Of a stretch of 64,000 nt of DNA, positions 16,041 through 28,660 are shown piece by piece; positions within the stretch are counted from its first letter, which is position 1, and every line of letters begins with the position of its first letter. The notes under the pieces are model-generated. The model saw only the letters and a list, made by a program, of their open reading frames with translations, was not told the DNA's origin and made no database searches. Location: positions 35,861,454 through 35,925,453 of the forward strand of contig CM065690.1 in NCBI GenBank assembly GCA_017654935.2. The letters are read 5' to 3'. Made by a program: the position numbers and the translations under genes. This stretch comes from Phymorhynchus buccinoides (lineage: Eukaryota; Mollusca; Gastropoda; Neogastropoda; Raphitomidae).

Positions 16041-16534
16041 TAACGAAATTGAACAAAGGGTGAATACTCTCTTTCTAAGTAACTCCCCTCCACCAAAGTT
16101 GATTACAATACCAATCATCTAGCAATGCGTGGATCAGAACCAAAGTGAGACAAACACAGCATCATTCTCAATAAAGAATGTGCCAAGTTCGCCTTTATGA
16201 CGTAATCAACTTTGGTGGAGGGGAGTTAATTAGAAAGTTGGATAGATGTTGATTTCTTTGTATGTTGTCCTCTCCACCATTGTTGATGTGTACTGTGTGG
16301 GTGAAGGGTCATAAAGGCGAAATCAACATCTATCCAACTTTCTAATTAACTCCCCTCCACCAAAGTTGATTACGTCATAAAGGCGAACTTGGCACATTCT
16401 TTATTGAGAATGATGCTTTGTTTGTCTCACTTTGGTTCTGACCCACGCATTGCTAGACGATTGGTATCGTAATCAACTTTGGTGGAGGGGAGTTACTTAG
16501 AAAGAGAGTATTCACCCTTTGTTCAATTTCGTTA
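16041..16534. mobile_element. Long inverted repeat, arms 214 bp, spacer 66 bp, just after lectin 2
   Basis: Arms 16041-16254 and 16321-16534 pair almost perfectly. Each contains two opposite copies of CTCCCCTCCACCAAAGTTG. Most of the few mismatches are G-to-A changes in the left arm. A solo fragment of the same motif is at 21147-21169. It lies 52 bases past the lectin 2 stop and supplies an AATAAA at 16170-16175, so it may form part of the lectin 2 3' UTR. Confidence 0.9.
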
Positions 16535-16574
16535 CTATTGTTGTGTTCTGGTGTCATCAACTTTCTTATCATTG

Positions 16575-16975
16575 CAGTGGAGTACTTACATGGGCATGGG
16601 TGCAACTATGTCCGTTTTACACGGATTTCAGTTTTTTCAAAAAAATTTCAAGAAACAGAAATTCTGTAGATGGGGCTATGCCCCTGTACACGACAGGGCC
16701 TCAGCAGCCCCTGGACTCCTGCCTTTCAGTTTGTTGTCCATTTTGAGGAGTTGCACCCATGCATGTGACTATGTCCATGTAAAACGGACATAGTTGCACC
16801 CATTCACTTAACATGAAATTCAGTGAACAAAAGATTTTGTGTGTGTGTTAAGCAGCATTTTGTGTTAAGCACTAAGTAATGATAAAGAGGGGTTTCGACA
16901 GATCAAACAGATTTTTGTGCGTTAACCAATATTTCATGTTATCCAGTTTTGTGTTAAGTCAAGAGTACTCCACTG
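16575..16975. mobile_element. CAGTGGAGTACT element with a nested CATGGGTGCAAC element
   Basis: Outer termini CAGTGGAGTACT and AGTACTCCACTG, with TA on the right, resemble Tc1/mariner-pogo ends. Inside, 16595-16804 begins CATGGGTGCAACTATGTCCG and ends with its reverse complement, as if a second element sits within the first near its left end. Confidence 0.7.
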
Positions 16976-17000
16976 TATTGTCAATGTTAAGGTCTGTTTA

Positions 17001-17277
17001 CACGTTAACAATTTTCACAAAATATATATTTCTCCATGGCAACACAGTGTTAGGCCACTCATAATATGACTTACAACTCACATGTTGCCATATGGAAATT
17101 ATGATATTTTGTGAATTTTGTTAATGTCAGAGATGAGACACGTTAACAATTTTCACAAAATATATATTTCTCCATGGCAACACAGTGTTAGGCCACTCAT
17201 AATATGACTTACAACTCACCATGTTGCCATATGGAAATTATGATATTTTGTGAATTTTGTTAATGTCAGAGATGAGA
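17001..17277. repeat. Tandemly duplicated 138-bp MITE-like unit
   Basis: Two head-to-tail copies (17001-17138 and 17139-17277) are almost identical; the second has one extra C. Each copy has inverted ends (GTTAACAATTTTCACAAAAT against ATTTTGTGAATTTTGTTAA), so each unit looks like a small transposon. Confidence 0.85.
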
Positions 17278-17859
17278 TTCTCAGAAAACCAAAAAGGAGG
17301 AAAAAAGAAGCCGGGGATCTGGGGCCTGGTGTAGGCTGCATCAGCAAATGGTATGGGGAGCCGTTTGCACAAAACCCTAGATAAGATATCAACAGTTTCA
17401 AAACACTTGCTAAGAGATATCAACAGTTTTAAACCCCCCACCCCCACTTTCCTCAATGGATTTACACTGATCTCAAAAATGACCCCTGGGGCCATCAAAA
17501 AGGAGGAAAATATCAGCTCTGTAATGTGTACAGAGACCTTTATCATCGTTTTGGTTTTCATGGTCTTCATCATTGTTATTATTATAATCACTATCATCAG
17601 CAGCATCCTTTTTTGTCTCCTTCTCCAGCTCATGTGATATATATATATACACGTGTGTGTGTGTGTGTTGTGGATGTGCTTTGTGAATGTGCGTGGGTTT
17701 GTGAGGGTTTATGAATGTGTGCATTCACGCATGATGCGTGTGTGCGAGCACGCACATGTGAGTTTGTGTACGAGTGTGTGGTGCATGCGCGCGTGTTGTG
17801 TATGTGCGTGTGTGTGTGTGCATGCGCACCCATGTGTTCATGCATGTATATGTGTACAG

Positions 17860-18005
17860 TGCCACATCTGTCGGTGGACCAGGAGATGGCATCATTGGAT
17901 GAGACGGACCAAAGTGAACCTTTGACACCGGTGAAACTGCAGCTACTCGTTTGCAGATCAACAGAAATTCAGCTCGCTTCAATTGCAGCAGAAATGGATG
18001 ACTAA
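17860..18005 (+). CDS. Candidate terminal coding exon with polyadenylation signal (weak)
   Basis: After a GT-rich stretch ending TGTGTACAG, an open frame encodes an acidic peptide (with DETDQSEPLTPVKLQLLVC and ending IAAEMDD). It stops at TAA 18003-18005, which overlaps an AATAAA at 18005-18010. The coding-like composition and immediate polyadenylation signal look like a last exon, but no partner exon was found and I do not recognise the protein. A retroposed fragment is the alternative. Confidence 0.33.
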
Positions 18006-18010
18006 ATAAA

Positions 18011-19054
18011 TTTGGCTATGGTCTTCTTTTAAAAAAAATTTCTTACTCTTCCTTTTAGTTTTCATCTTTGATTGTTTGAGCAAAAATATCAAAAAGTTTT
18101 GAACAGATTTTGATTGGGTGCTTCTGGTATTACCAAAACTGTTCAAAACAGTTTAGAAGTTAAAATTTCAATGTGATCAAAGAGTTGTCTTTTCATGAGT
18201 CATGACAGATCTGTAATTAGATGTGATCAAGTGGGTAATGATCACATTTCTTCCCGCCAAGAACGATAATTTGTAGCAGAAAAGAACATAGCCCATTGTT
18301 TTTTTAGTCATCATATTATTGTTCTTGACAGGGGAAATGACCAAAAGAACAAGGATTCGCCCTGAAGAGAAGAAGATTTCCTGTTTGAGTTTCAACATGA
18401 TATCGTATGTCAGATGTGCACACATACATGCAGTTGATCCCCCCTCGAAACTGAGACCCCTGTGTTTTATACTATGACTACTAGAGTACTCCCCTAAACT
18501 ATCTCTGGTAGGGGGGTTGCGTAATGTTATGAACTACAAGACAATTAAGGCATTATGACTACTAGTAATTGCGTGGCACGTCAATTTGTGGATCTCCATT
18601 TCGATATTGGAAAAGATTTAGATCACCAGCGTCTGTTAAAATGTTTCTGCTTCCACTGTATCAACGCTCTGCTTTTTGTAACTGAAACCGTATTTTAGAA
18701 GCAAATGGATTTCTGAAGACTATGACAAATTGGTCATTGAGTACCGGTACGGGTCAGTGCACACCCTACATACGGGTGTTGCATTTTTATCTATATACAC
18801 TTATATGTAACCATAGTAACTTTCGCCCCACACCAAGTGAGGAAGGAAACCTAAACGTAAAATGAGTAGATTCAGATGTTACCTTCTAACTCCAAGAAAA
18901 TTGGCTTCTTTCGTTTGAAAAATGGAATCTGGACGAAATAAACGTCATTGTATTAAATGATGCAATCATGACACGATTTCTTTACATTCCCTACGATTTC
19001 AAGGGGGGGTACGCACTCACCCAGCCAATGCGTAGACTCGTAAGTACTCTAATA
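18011..19054. other. Gene-free stretch
   Basis: AT-rich sequence with a GTGATCA motif repeated near 18174 and 18224, and a G/C-rich short patch near 18515. I see no gene or clear element. Confidence 0.5.
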
Positions 19055-19310
19055 CATGGGTGCTCCTGGGAAATTTCAAAAATCCTGCAAGGGGGCGGCC
19101 CCGGTGGAGTGCATTTACTGCTCTTTTTTCAGCCCTCTAGACTAGCACAAGTGCTACATTCCATTGAACATAGCAAATGCTTATATAGGCCCTTTTATTG
19201 TACAAGTGTGTGTGTAAGAAAATCTCAAATTCTCATAATCCGGTGACGCCGGCTCTAGGCATTTTAAAAATTATGCAGTTCAGGACATCCTGCAAGAAGG
19301 AGCATCCATG
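19055..19310. mobile_element. CATGGGTGCTCCTGGGAAAT element, copy 1
   Basis: Begins CATGGGTGCTCCTGGGAAAT and ends AGGAGCATCCATG, a short imperfect terminal inverted repeat. Internal blocks (TCCTGCAAGG, ATAATCCGGTGACGCCGGCT, CAGGACATCCTG) match the copy at 59251-59592. Confidence 0.75.
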
Positions 19311-19327
19311 CTAATATAGTAATAAAA

Positions 19328-19424
19328 TAAAAAATAAAAAAAATCTGAATTTTGTGTAAAATTTGAGGGATGCGCCTTTTAAAAAAAGTGCACCTTATAG
19401 TCCGAATCGCAAAAAATATGGTAT
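19328..19424. mobile_element. Partial ATACGG-type MITE
   Basis: Right part of the family seen at 38125-38298: AATCTGAATTTTGTG, then GCACCTTATAGTCCG and a degenerate ATATGGTA end. The left terminus is missing. Confidence 0.65.
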
Positions 19425-22218
19425 GCTTTGTCTGTTTTGGGCCATTAATCATGGCTGATGACACATACAAACTCACGTATGTGTACACAAACACCCACAC
19501 CCACATTCACTAGTCAGAGCAAAAGATACGAGTCACGCTCACTCCATCACTTATTTATTACTTTCACAAGAGACAAATGTAACGATGGTATGTCACGTCC
19601 ATAGTTATGAAACAAGATACATGACTGATAAATGTACTTGTCACACATTCATCAAGCATGAACCTGTTTTGACATGAAGGGAAGTGATGACATAATAAAC
19701 ACCTGTTCATCTGACACTCCTATTTGCAACTTAATTCAGTTTGATTCAGTTGTAGTCCCAACAACAGACTTTCTCTTTTTCCTATCTCACAAGTCGTTAA
19801 AGGAAACATTACATATTCATTATTTATACGCATGTACAAAATGCTGATTATTATCTTCATGCAATGACATAAACACATCAATAATCTCAAAACACACAAA
19901 CTTTAAAAATGGCAGTCTTAGTTGATTAAGGAAGGGGGGGGGGGGGGGGGGGCCCCCAAAGAAATTTGAATTGCAATTGATTAAAGATGAAAAAAATAAA
20001 CAAACAAAAACCTGGAAAAAAAATGTCCATCAGCAGAAGTAGAAACAAACCAAAATTAATCTTCAAGAAATAACATTAAACGAAAAGACTTATACATTAA
20101 AAAAAAAATCTACCAGTGTCCTTGTTAAAGAACAACCATTATCAAACCTAAACAATAATTTCTGACCAATAAAGAAACTTTTATTTATTAAAATTCATTA
20201 TTATATCCTTATACTTCACAAGACTAATAACTTTATATGATAAACTAACTAGTAACTTGGAACACCAAAACACTCACACACACAAAAGTTGCTTTCTCCC
20301 ATCTCCATGAATTGATGATGCACTCGAAAAGGATGTTGAAACACACTTATAACAGAACATTACAAGAGTGCACATATCTGTGTTATATGTATGTACAGGT
20401 ACGACGAGTGAGCAAGCAAGGAGGTAGGAACACAGACCAACAGAAGAAAAAACCCAAAATCAATTCCATCTTCACAAGTGTTTTCCCTCGTGTAATGTTA
20501 CTGTACGTACATCAACAAAGAATCAAGAAGAACTTCAAACATCATTGAAAGAAAAATTAACTTCGTATTTTGAAGTAAAACAGATACAGCACCGCCACCT
20601 TAAATGCGAGTGAAGAAAGACAAGCACCCCACCATCCCCAAAAAGACAAAAAGAAAGATAAAAACGTGAGGAAAAAGTGCCGTAAACATTTCAGGCATCA
20701 GAACAGTCTGAAGTCCAATCCTCTGAAAATCGCGGTAAAAGGACCATCAAGGCTCTAGACTGAAGAGGGACAACACTGAAATGAGTTCCCAACACCACCA
20801 AAAAGGCTTAATATAGTGAAAAATCATTTTAAAATGCTATTTAACAGAAAATATAACACTCAATAAAAAGGCAAAACCTCTGACAGTAGAAGCCAATCCT
20901 CTGTTAGAAATTCTTAATCCTCTGAAATCCTCTGATCCTCTGGCAATTCTGATGCCTGCATTTGTATCGATTTTTCCATTTCAAATTTCCACAACGACAG
21001 AAGAACTTAGCACTACCTTGGGTTGGTCTGCAGAGCGTATTTTCTATTGAAATACATGCGCTCTTACTAACTAACATCTAACCTCTGTTTCATGAGTGAA
21101 ATTCATAAGTGAAAAAGAACAAAGGTAGGGAACTCTCCGTTAATTAGCTCCCCTCCACCAAAGTTGCTAATGACAACTCTGCCCAGCCCTGCATGTAGGA
21201 GAGCCAATGAAGAGCAAAACCAACGTCTTCCTAAAAAAAAAAAGTGTCAGATCTGCCCATACGACCCTCACCCACACAGAACACAACACAGCAACATTGG
21301 TAGAGAGAATTGGGTACAAACTTCTTCTTCTTCTTCTTCGGTCGCTCAAACAGTTTCCTGTCAATTATGAGCGCAGATGCGTCATGCTGCCGTTACGCGC
21401 CTAACTAAGAAATAGTTAGACCCAGCAAGTCCGACTTCGGCTGGAGAATATCTTTTTGAAAGTGTTTTCGTGAAAAAAGGCAGGAGAATGGACCGGTCAG
21501 GCAGAAAGATAGTAGATGACAGTAAGCAAAGGGAAAAGGCTGAGTCAAAGAGTGATAGATGAGAGGAAGTTGCAAACACAGAACTTCCAGAAGGTGGAGG
21601 AACTATTTTTACAAAAGACCCCCGGTATCCCCACGGGGGAAGGGTACAAACAAATCAACACTTTAATGGTGAGCTAAAAAATTCAAGCTTAATGAACAAC
21701 CTTTGGGCAGTATTCTGCACAAACCCATATAAACACCATGCAAGCAAGACAAAGAAGTGCAACAAGTTTCTCTTTGACACCATGGCAATTATGGAAAACA
21801 TGCACGCACACACACATGCACATGCACACACATGCATTATGCACACGAGATCATGCCAATGCACACATTTACATGATTACACAATTTAGCTCTCAAAAGC
21901 ACATTTACACACTCTCGCAGACTGAGACGCACACCTGAAGTTTACTGAGCAGCAATATAACCTGATATGCACAGCCACACCGAAGCTGAGAAACACAGTA
22001 TGATCAATAAATATACAGACAAAATACAAGCAAAAAGAAAACTAACTCCACTGCAAGTCCACTTTATTGGTTCTTTACAGAGCCTAAGAAAAGTAAATTA
22101 AGAATGAAATAAATTAAAAACAAACAACAACAGCAATGCCTTCTGTTCACTTCAAAGCTATAATTATCCAAAGAACAGATGAAAAGAGTACCTCATTCAT
22201 TCACACCTCAAGCTTAAT
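19425..22218. other. Gene-free AT-rich stretch
   Basis: A-rich on this strand (T-rich on the minus strand), with a G homopolymer at 19934-19952, a solo CTCCCCTCCACCAAAGTTG fragment at 21147, a CTT run at 21322-21338 and a CA-rich patch near 21805-21850. TTTATT motifs on this strand (for instance 19551) would be AATAAA on the minus strand. No exon seen. Confidence 0.5.
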
Positions 22219-23273
22219 TACCGTAAAATGTGGACTATAAGCCCCTACTTTTTTTCCTTAACTTTGGCCCATGCGGCTTAATGCCAGAACTGCCCATCTG
22301 TGCTCTTTATTCCTTTTGAGATAGACCGTTCTGGCAGGCACCCCTCGTTATATACTGATGCGGCTTGTCTGTGGAGTTTTCCAATTTCATATTTATCAGT
22401 ATTATGGAATCAGTTTCCTTCCACATCCTCCAGCCTGTGTTCTAGCTTCATTGTAGCTGACAACTGGTTTTGACACTTAATAGATTTATAAAAGCGTCTC
22501 AGAGCATTAAATAGTCATGTTGCAGTAGCAGGATTTCTATTTTTGTGTTGTTTTCAGTTCATGTATTGATTTCAGGGATGTGAGAGGGCCCCAAACAAAA
22601 AAGCGTAGCCGATGGTATCGTCAAAGTACTCAAACAAAACTTTTGCCTCCGACATCAATTATTTTCGTTGCTCGCCTACACGGATCGTACTGTCCGTTAC
22701 AGTTTCATCCAGCCAAGCCCTGTCAAATTTGTGCTGGCATCCTTTGTCGATGTCCTCTTTCCTCGCATCTATGGTGTGATAAATAATGTATACGGCTGAC
22801 GATGAAACAGTCACTCAATAGCTTTGAAAACATCAAAATCCTCCTTCAAAATCATAGCCGAACATATAAAAATGATGCATTGCCATTGGACGCAACTGGC
22901 CAACCACAGAGAAGCTTACAAAATTCAGTCAAGGGACTGTACTCATGCTACAAACTGCTTTTGTTTTCACTGTGTGTGCGCGCAAAGAAAGGCTACCTAA
23001 CTCGACAATCTCTCTCTGTACTTTTTTTTCAAAATAGAAAAAGCGCATTTACGCGCTTACGCGTAGCTCTCACATCCCTGTGATTTTCTGTGGCAAGGTA
23101 GGCAAAATCTACTGCTGTTCTTTAATTTTGTCAACTTTTTTGTTTGAGTAATTTCCCTGCGGCTTATAAACTGCTGCGGCTTATATATGTGTGGACAAAT
23201 ACTCAATCCTTTGTAAAAATTTAAGGGATGCGGCTTATATACAGGTGCGCCTTATAGTCCAGTTTTTACGGTA
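22219..23273. mobile_element. ATACGG-type element interrupted by a hAT-like element
   Basis: Begins TACCGTAAAATGTGGACTAT and ends ATAGTCCAGTTTTTACGGTA, so the termini are inverted. Between them the hAT-like element 22573-23080 is inserted with its own 6-bp duplication. The host element is therefore older than the insertion. Confidence 0.78.
22573..23080. mobile_element. hAT-like non-autonomous transposon, copy 2
   Basis: Starts CAGGGATGTGAGAG and ends CTCTCACATCCCTG, flanked on both sides by TGATTT (22567-22572 and 23081-23086), a perfect 6-bp duplication. It shares its right subterminal region and internal blocks such as CAGTCAAGGGA with copy 1 at 928-1476. Confidence 0.85.
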
Positions 23274-25824
23274 GCAATGCTCAGACCCTACTGCACTGTC
23301 TCACAATATGGCACCCAACCAATGTTTGGATGACGAGGCTGTGTTTTCTAAACTATCATAATTCTACCACTATTGATCATTACGTGTTAATAAAATCTAA
23401 CACACTTGAAGATAGAACATGCGCATTGTGCTAACGTTATGAAGCATTCGAAGCCCTGAAATCCTATCAGCTGCTCTTAATGTTTCAAACTGAAAAGGTG
23501 TAAACACAGTCATTCTTTATTCTACAAAATTGTCCGACGTTGCTGCTCATTTCAAAGGTATTACACACATGAATGTATGTAAGTACTCATGGATACGTTT
23601 TTGAAACACAATGATTCTGAATGGAATAGTGTCCAAGTTCAACCCTCTAATTTTCAGCAAGGAACCTTCTTTTCCAGATGCATCCATGGTGGCTGTTTAG
23701 ACTCTCAACTTAACTGGGTAAAGGTGGACAAGTTTTGGACCCCCAGTGAACAGAAGATGCTTGAACATTAACTGCCTCCACCTCCACATTTCCCATACAG
23801 ACTGCCCAGTTACTTGTTATACCGATGTTTAAAAATTAATAGAACAATGATGCAGCTAGAGAAAATGAATGGCAGTGCTGGAGGTTATCACACCACTGGC
23901 CAAGTCTTTGTAGACAAAATGATCGATCACACACACATAAAAAAACACCTACATGGATGGTGTTAAAAAAATTTCAATCATATATATTCATAAACCAATT
24001 CACTAACCCTATCCTAAGAGCGTCTCAAACCTGGTATTTACAACTTTATTATTTGTTTTAAATCATTCCTACTTGAACTCCAGACCACTTGCACCTACAG
24101 AAGTGACATTGTCCTGTACAGTATACAAACACCATCACAGATACGCTAAATGACACAGGAGAGGGGGGTGGGGGGTGGGGGGGAGTCCTCAACGAACAAA
24201 GACAAATCATTTTGGCTCTCCATCCCTGTACATCCAAAACAACCTCAGACGTAAAATGAACACTCACTGCCACTTGTGAGGCCCATTTCATCTTGTACAC
24301 GCACACATCAACAAGAGGCACACAAGATAACATTTCCACTGTTTGCAGATTGAGTGTAAACCAGATAAACTGAACACTTACTGCCACTTGTGAGGCCCAT
24401 TTCATCTTGTGCACGCACACATCAACAAGAGGCACTCAATATAACATTTCCACTGTTTGCAGATTGAATGTAAACCAGATAAAATGGGATGTTGCAAGCA
24501 GCGCTGGTCTTGGGTCGAGGCGGCTGAGGCTATTCTAATTATGAGAGAACCAAAGTACTCTGGCCTTGTTTGTGGATCACTTCCCCCACCTCCACCCTCT
24601 AGACAAAATTAATATGCAGCAAATACATTTTACAATACATTCTGTACACATAATTTAAAATGGTACGTACTGCCGGAGCCCATTCGGGGGATCAGTACGT
24701 ACAACACGACCCACTTTACACCCATTTTTCACAATCACCCTTAAGCCCCGCACCGTTAAAATAAACAAGGTAATACTCACATTTCTTATAAAGAAGGTAG
24801 ATCATTTTATGACAGAGAAAAGCAAACCCGATTGCTTTTTCAGTCCACAGATTATCTCCCTTCATGGGAAGAACTGTGAATATTGCCATAAACAGTCTCA
24901 GACGCTGGGCAGCAGCTGCCTATCAGCCTGGTCATTTCGTACATCAATACAGGCCATTTTCTTCATCCGTGAAATGCATTCAGCGACCAAGCGTCGCAAG
25001 CTTGTGAGACTGCAAATGTAGATCGTAGAGAACCAACCCTTCCTTCACCCACTTTCCCTCAAGCGCCCACCCTACACCCCTAATTCACCGACCAACGAAA
25101 GATTCTTGAACGTCTCACAAAACATCCCACAGCCCTTTATTACAATTTGCCGAGAGTAACTAACTTACAACTCTTGGTAAATAACAACCGTACATCTCAA
25201 CCACCTTTCTCTTCTGTCTCCCACGAACATCTTGCTTCAGTGAAAATCACGAATGAATCGAATCGATACACAACAAAAGGTTTCTCACAAATGAATCGAC
25301 TCGCCACTCGATGCTCACTCTAAACACATGAATTAACACGCCACTAAATACTAGCTCTAAAAATGAATCACATACCACTCAACACCCACCCTCTCACACC
25401 AACCAACTCACCGTTGATTAGTATTTCTCAATACATGAATGCATCAGCACAGAACACAAGATATCCACTGACTTGACACTCATTTCTAGCCCCAAAAGCA
25501 AGACATAAAAAAGATGTTGCTATTAACACACTGTTATAATTTTCCTTGAATGATTGTTATTTTACAATGATTCTTCCTTTCTGACTTACAGTAAAAACCG
25601 CTCAAACACCTGACACTTCCTTATTTTAGATCCCCAAATTCGATGTAAAATTACACCAATTCAAACCATTCTGTCACTTCTCCTTCTCATCTATCTACCT
25701 CATGAATCAGATGGAAAAAAAGAAACAAACAAAAAACAGCACCCACACATCTCTACTACGATTGAAACAAAAATAACTGACGCTACAATTAATAAATAAA
25801 TGAAATTTACAACGATGTACAAAA
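23274..25824. other. Gene-free stretch
   Basis: Mostly unique-looking AT-rich sequence, apart from the 114-bp tandem duplication at 24254-24481 and a G-rich patch at 24160-24184. Short open frames have no recognised domains or splice context. Confidence 0.5.
24254..24481. repeat. 114-bp tandem duplication
   Basis: Two adjacent copies (about 24254-24367 and 24368-24481) share TGCCACTTGTGAGGCCCATT and the following sequence, with a few base differences. Confidence 0.88.
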
Positions 25825-26236
25825 TGTGACCCGGCACCACAAAAGGGACATTAAGTCGCTGGGCTAGTTTCTCACAACAGGCTTGGAAAGTCAAAAATCT
25901 CATTTTTGTCAATTTTGAGTTGTGGGTATTTTCGTGTTCTCTAACATCTTATCTTTCATATTTATAAAGGACAATCTTTAATATGGCCTCTAAAATGATT
26001 TTTTAGAAGTGTTTTAAAACGAGCAGGTCAATGCATATTCTTCAGCTAGGCTAGACTTTAGACTGTTTTCTCAAAATGGCCGACACTCACCCTACTAACT
26101 TTTAATGTTCATAACTCTGGAACGGAAAAAGATACAAGAATGGTTCTTGTATCATTAGAAAGAGAATTGTTTTAAGTTTTCAAATGTATAATTTTCTCAG
26201 AATGGTCAGTTTGACACTTAATGTCCCTGGGTCACA
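25825..26236. mobile_element. GTGACCC/GGGTCACA element, copy 1
   Basis: Begins TGTGACCC and ends GGGTCACA, with subterminal GGGACATTAAGTC and its inverted partner CACTTAATGTCCC. A related copy in the opposite orientation spans 54071-54505. No transposase frame. Confidence 0.78.
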
Positions 26237-26269
26237 GATATCAAATATTAAATCAATGCTGAAAATGAT

Positions 26270-26342
26270 GCTCATGACCTTACTTACTCAACTTGCTCAT
26301 GACCTTACTTACTCAACTTGCTCATGACCTTACTTACTCAAC
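26270..26342. repeat. 25-bp tandem repeat, three copies
   Basis: GCTCATGACCTTACTTACTC plus AACTT repeats three times with period 25. Confidence 0.95.
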
Positions 26343-26957
26343 CTAGTTTTCATTTTAAAGTATAATGAGATCAATTAACGATTTCAATACAGCAAAAACC
26401 TTGGCTTCAATACAGCAAAGACCTTGGCTTTAGAATAAAGCTGAAATGCATCTTCGGGACAATCTACCACCTCTATAGTACAAAGAATTTAGGCATTTGT
26501 AAAAAACAATTTTTTTTGCTTTCATTTTCAAAAGCAATTCATGTTCTATTTTTAGCATCAAAACCATTGCATGTGATAAACTGGCTGAGACCAATCTACC
26601 TATAATCACCTTTTTTTTTTAACTTTTTTTTTGTTGTACGTACGCCTCTAGCCACATTGGAATATTTTGATGAAACAAAGACTATCAACACCCTGCACCA
26701 ACTTAGGAGGTCTTGGACATCTAATTGTAACAACTTACACCACTGTGGATTTATACAAAGTAAACATATTTCTTAACTGGACGAAATGTGAGTTTTCTTA
26801 TTAGTTTTTGTTTGTTCTCTTTGACATTTGATTAGTACTTAACTTGATGCCTCTTATTTTAAAAAAAAAAATTGATAGAAATCACAAGAAACGCATGCCT
26901 GAAGAAGACTGAACTGTCAATCAACCACATTTTTATTATTATTTTTAACAAAATTCT

Positions 26958-27203
26958 TTAACCTTTTCGCTGCTAATGTCGCATTTTAACACCATATTGA
27001 TTTAACACCCATGTCACTGAAAAGCATGAAATTAGGATTTGTTATCCAATGACCTTGTGTTGCTAATTTTGGGAGATAAGGAAAGGCCTTATTTGATATA
27101 TGATATAAGGGGATTCACAGCATTGCAGACGCCAACTTGTCTTTACCCAGGTAAGTTTGACAGAAATTTCCGGATGAAAAATGGCTGGCGGTGAAAGGGT
27201 TAA
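26958..27203. mobile_element. piggyBac-type TTAA MITE, copy 1
   Basis: Flanked by TTAA on both sides, with inverted ends (CCTTTTCGCTGC against GGCGGTGAAAGG). It matches the copies at 42046-42256, 48319-48565 and 57904-58149. TTAA target and CCC/GGG termini are the hallmark of piggyBac; assignment of this family is an inference from termini only. Confidence 0.8.
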
Positions 27204-27979
27204 ATGCAAAAACTTACCTGCGCTCATACAAAAAAAGATGCACACGCCTACACTCATTCTTAGCAGTACTTAAGCGAAGCTAATGAAATCCATCAGTTTT
27301 AAAATTTAGGTGTTCACTCCCCTTCTCGCCCAGGAAAATAAAAAGCTATTAGAGGCCCACTATTGGCCCACTATTGGCATGGTTCTTCAAAGGCGGAAAA
27401 AAAAGATAAGATAGATAGGTGGAACATAAAATTATTTTTATTAAAAACAATCTGACTAATGTTCTGTACAAAAGTGGCTGATTTGTTGTGGAAGAACACA
27501 CATTCACACAAGCTGAAATATGCATGAGGCATGAAGTATGCATGAGGTATCTCACAAACAACACATGAATGCACACGTGCAAGCTTTTACACACACACAT
27601 ACACACGCAAACACATTTCCCTTGGTGAACAGCCTCCTTCCTTGATCCACTGTAAGTATTGCTTAAACAAAATCTAGAACAAAAATGGAATGTACTCAAC
27701 AAGCTAAATTACAAAAATAAAAGTGAACTTAAATCAATTTTTTTTTAAAGTAGAACATTTATGAAACGTGTAATTACATCAAAATATCAGCTTAGTTTCA
27801 TACCAAAATGTGTTCAACAATTCTCCATGACACTGTGTAAAAGTTCACAGACTTCAAAGACACTTAATAAACATGCTTTATGTAATTGGCTGAAGCAATT
27901 CACAGAGTAATTACACCACAACTACTAGCGTACCTTCAGCAAAGTTGTCCATCAATTCATACATACGTCTGCACACCAA

Positions 27980-28363
27980 TTAACTCATTGAAGTCGTTCC
28001 AGCCATATATGTGCGGAATTGATAGATAGCTGTCAGTTTGATGCATTTGCTTCAAGGGAAGTAAATCTGTGTGCACACCATACCTTGATCACTTCTAAAC
28101 TCGCTTCCCTCCCTTAGACCACAATTTTGCCTCTGACTTTGCTTTTGTAGTGGTTTGTTGTGGGGAACCAATTGGTGTAGAGTTTTTCATATATATAAAA
28201 AAAAAGTCTGATCTACCACTTCCCTATGTCTAATGCTGAAGTAAAAACCTGTAACTTTCTTTCATTTCTCTTTTTGTCTATGTACGTTTTGTTTGTATGT
28301 ATGGCTGGAGTGATTTGTGAGATTTTAGAATAATTCAAAATCGTTGCGATGCCAATGAGTTAA
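27980..28363. mobile_element. TTAACTCATT element, copy 1
   Basis: TTAACTCATT on the left and AATGAGTTAA on the right, flanked by TTAA. The interior (GATAGATAGCTGTCAGTTTGA, GGAAGTAAAT) is found in reverse at 62552-62944 and as fragments at 41295-41355 and 60971-61065. Confidence 0.8.
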
Positions 28364-28660
28364 TATACCTTCCTAAATAATCCATATTCCTACAGTACAG
28401 CTCAGTAATGTACAGGTCAGAAACAGAGCATGCATGACCAATGTCCACTCCAGCACAGATTTTACTTCTAACACGTTCACAGCCTGGCCGATTACAGGGT
28501 CTCCTAAAAGCGGTCACTTGTCACTTAGAATAAAGAAAGAGCGCCATGTTCATCAACAGAAAAGGGTGGTGCTGCACTGTGGTGACGCGCTCTCTGGGTG
28601 TGAGCAGCACAAATTTAACAGAGACGAGTCTCTGTGACCAGAAATAATACAAACTAAGTA

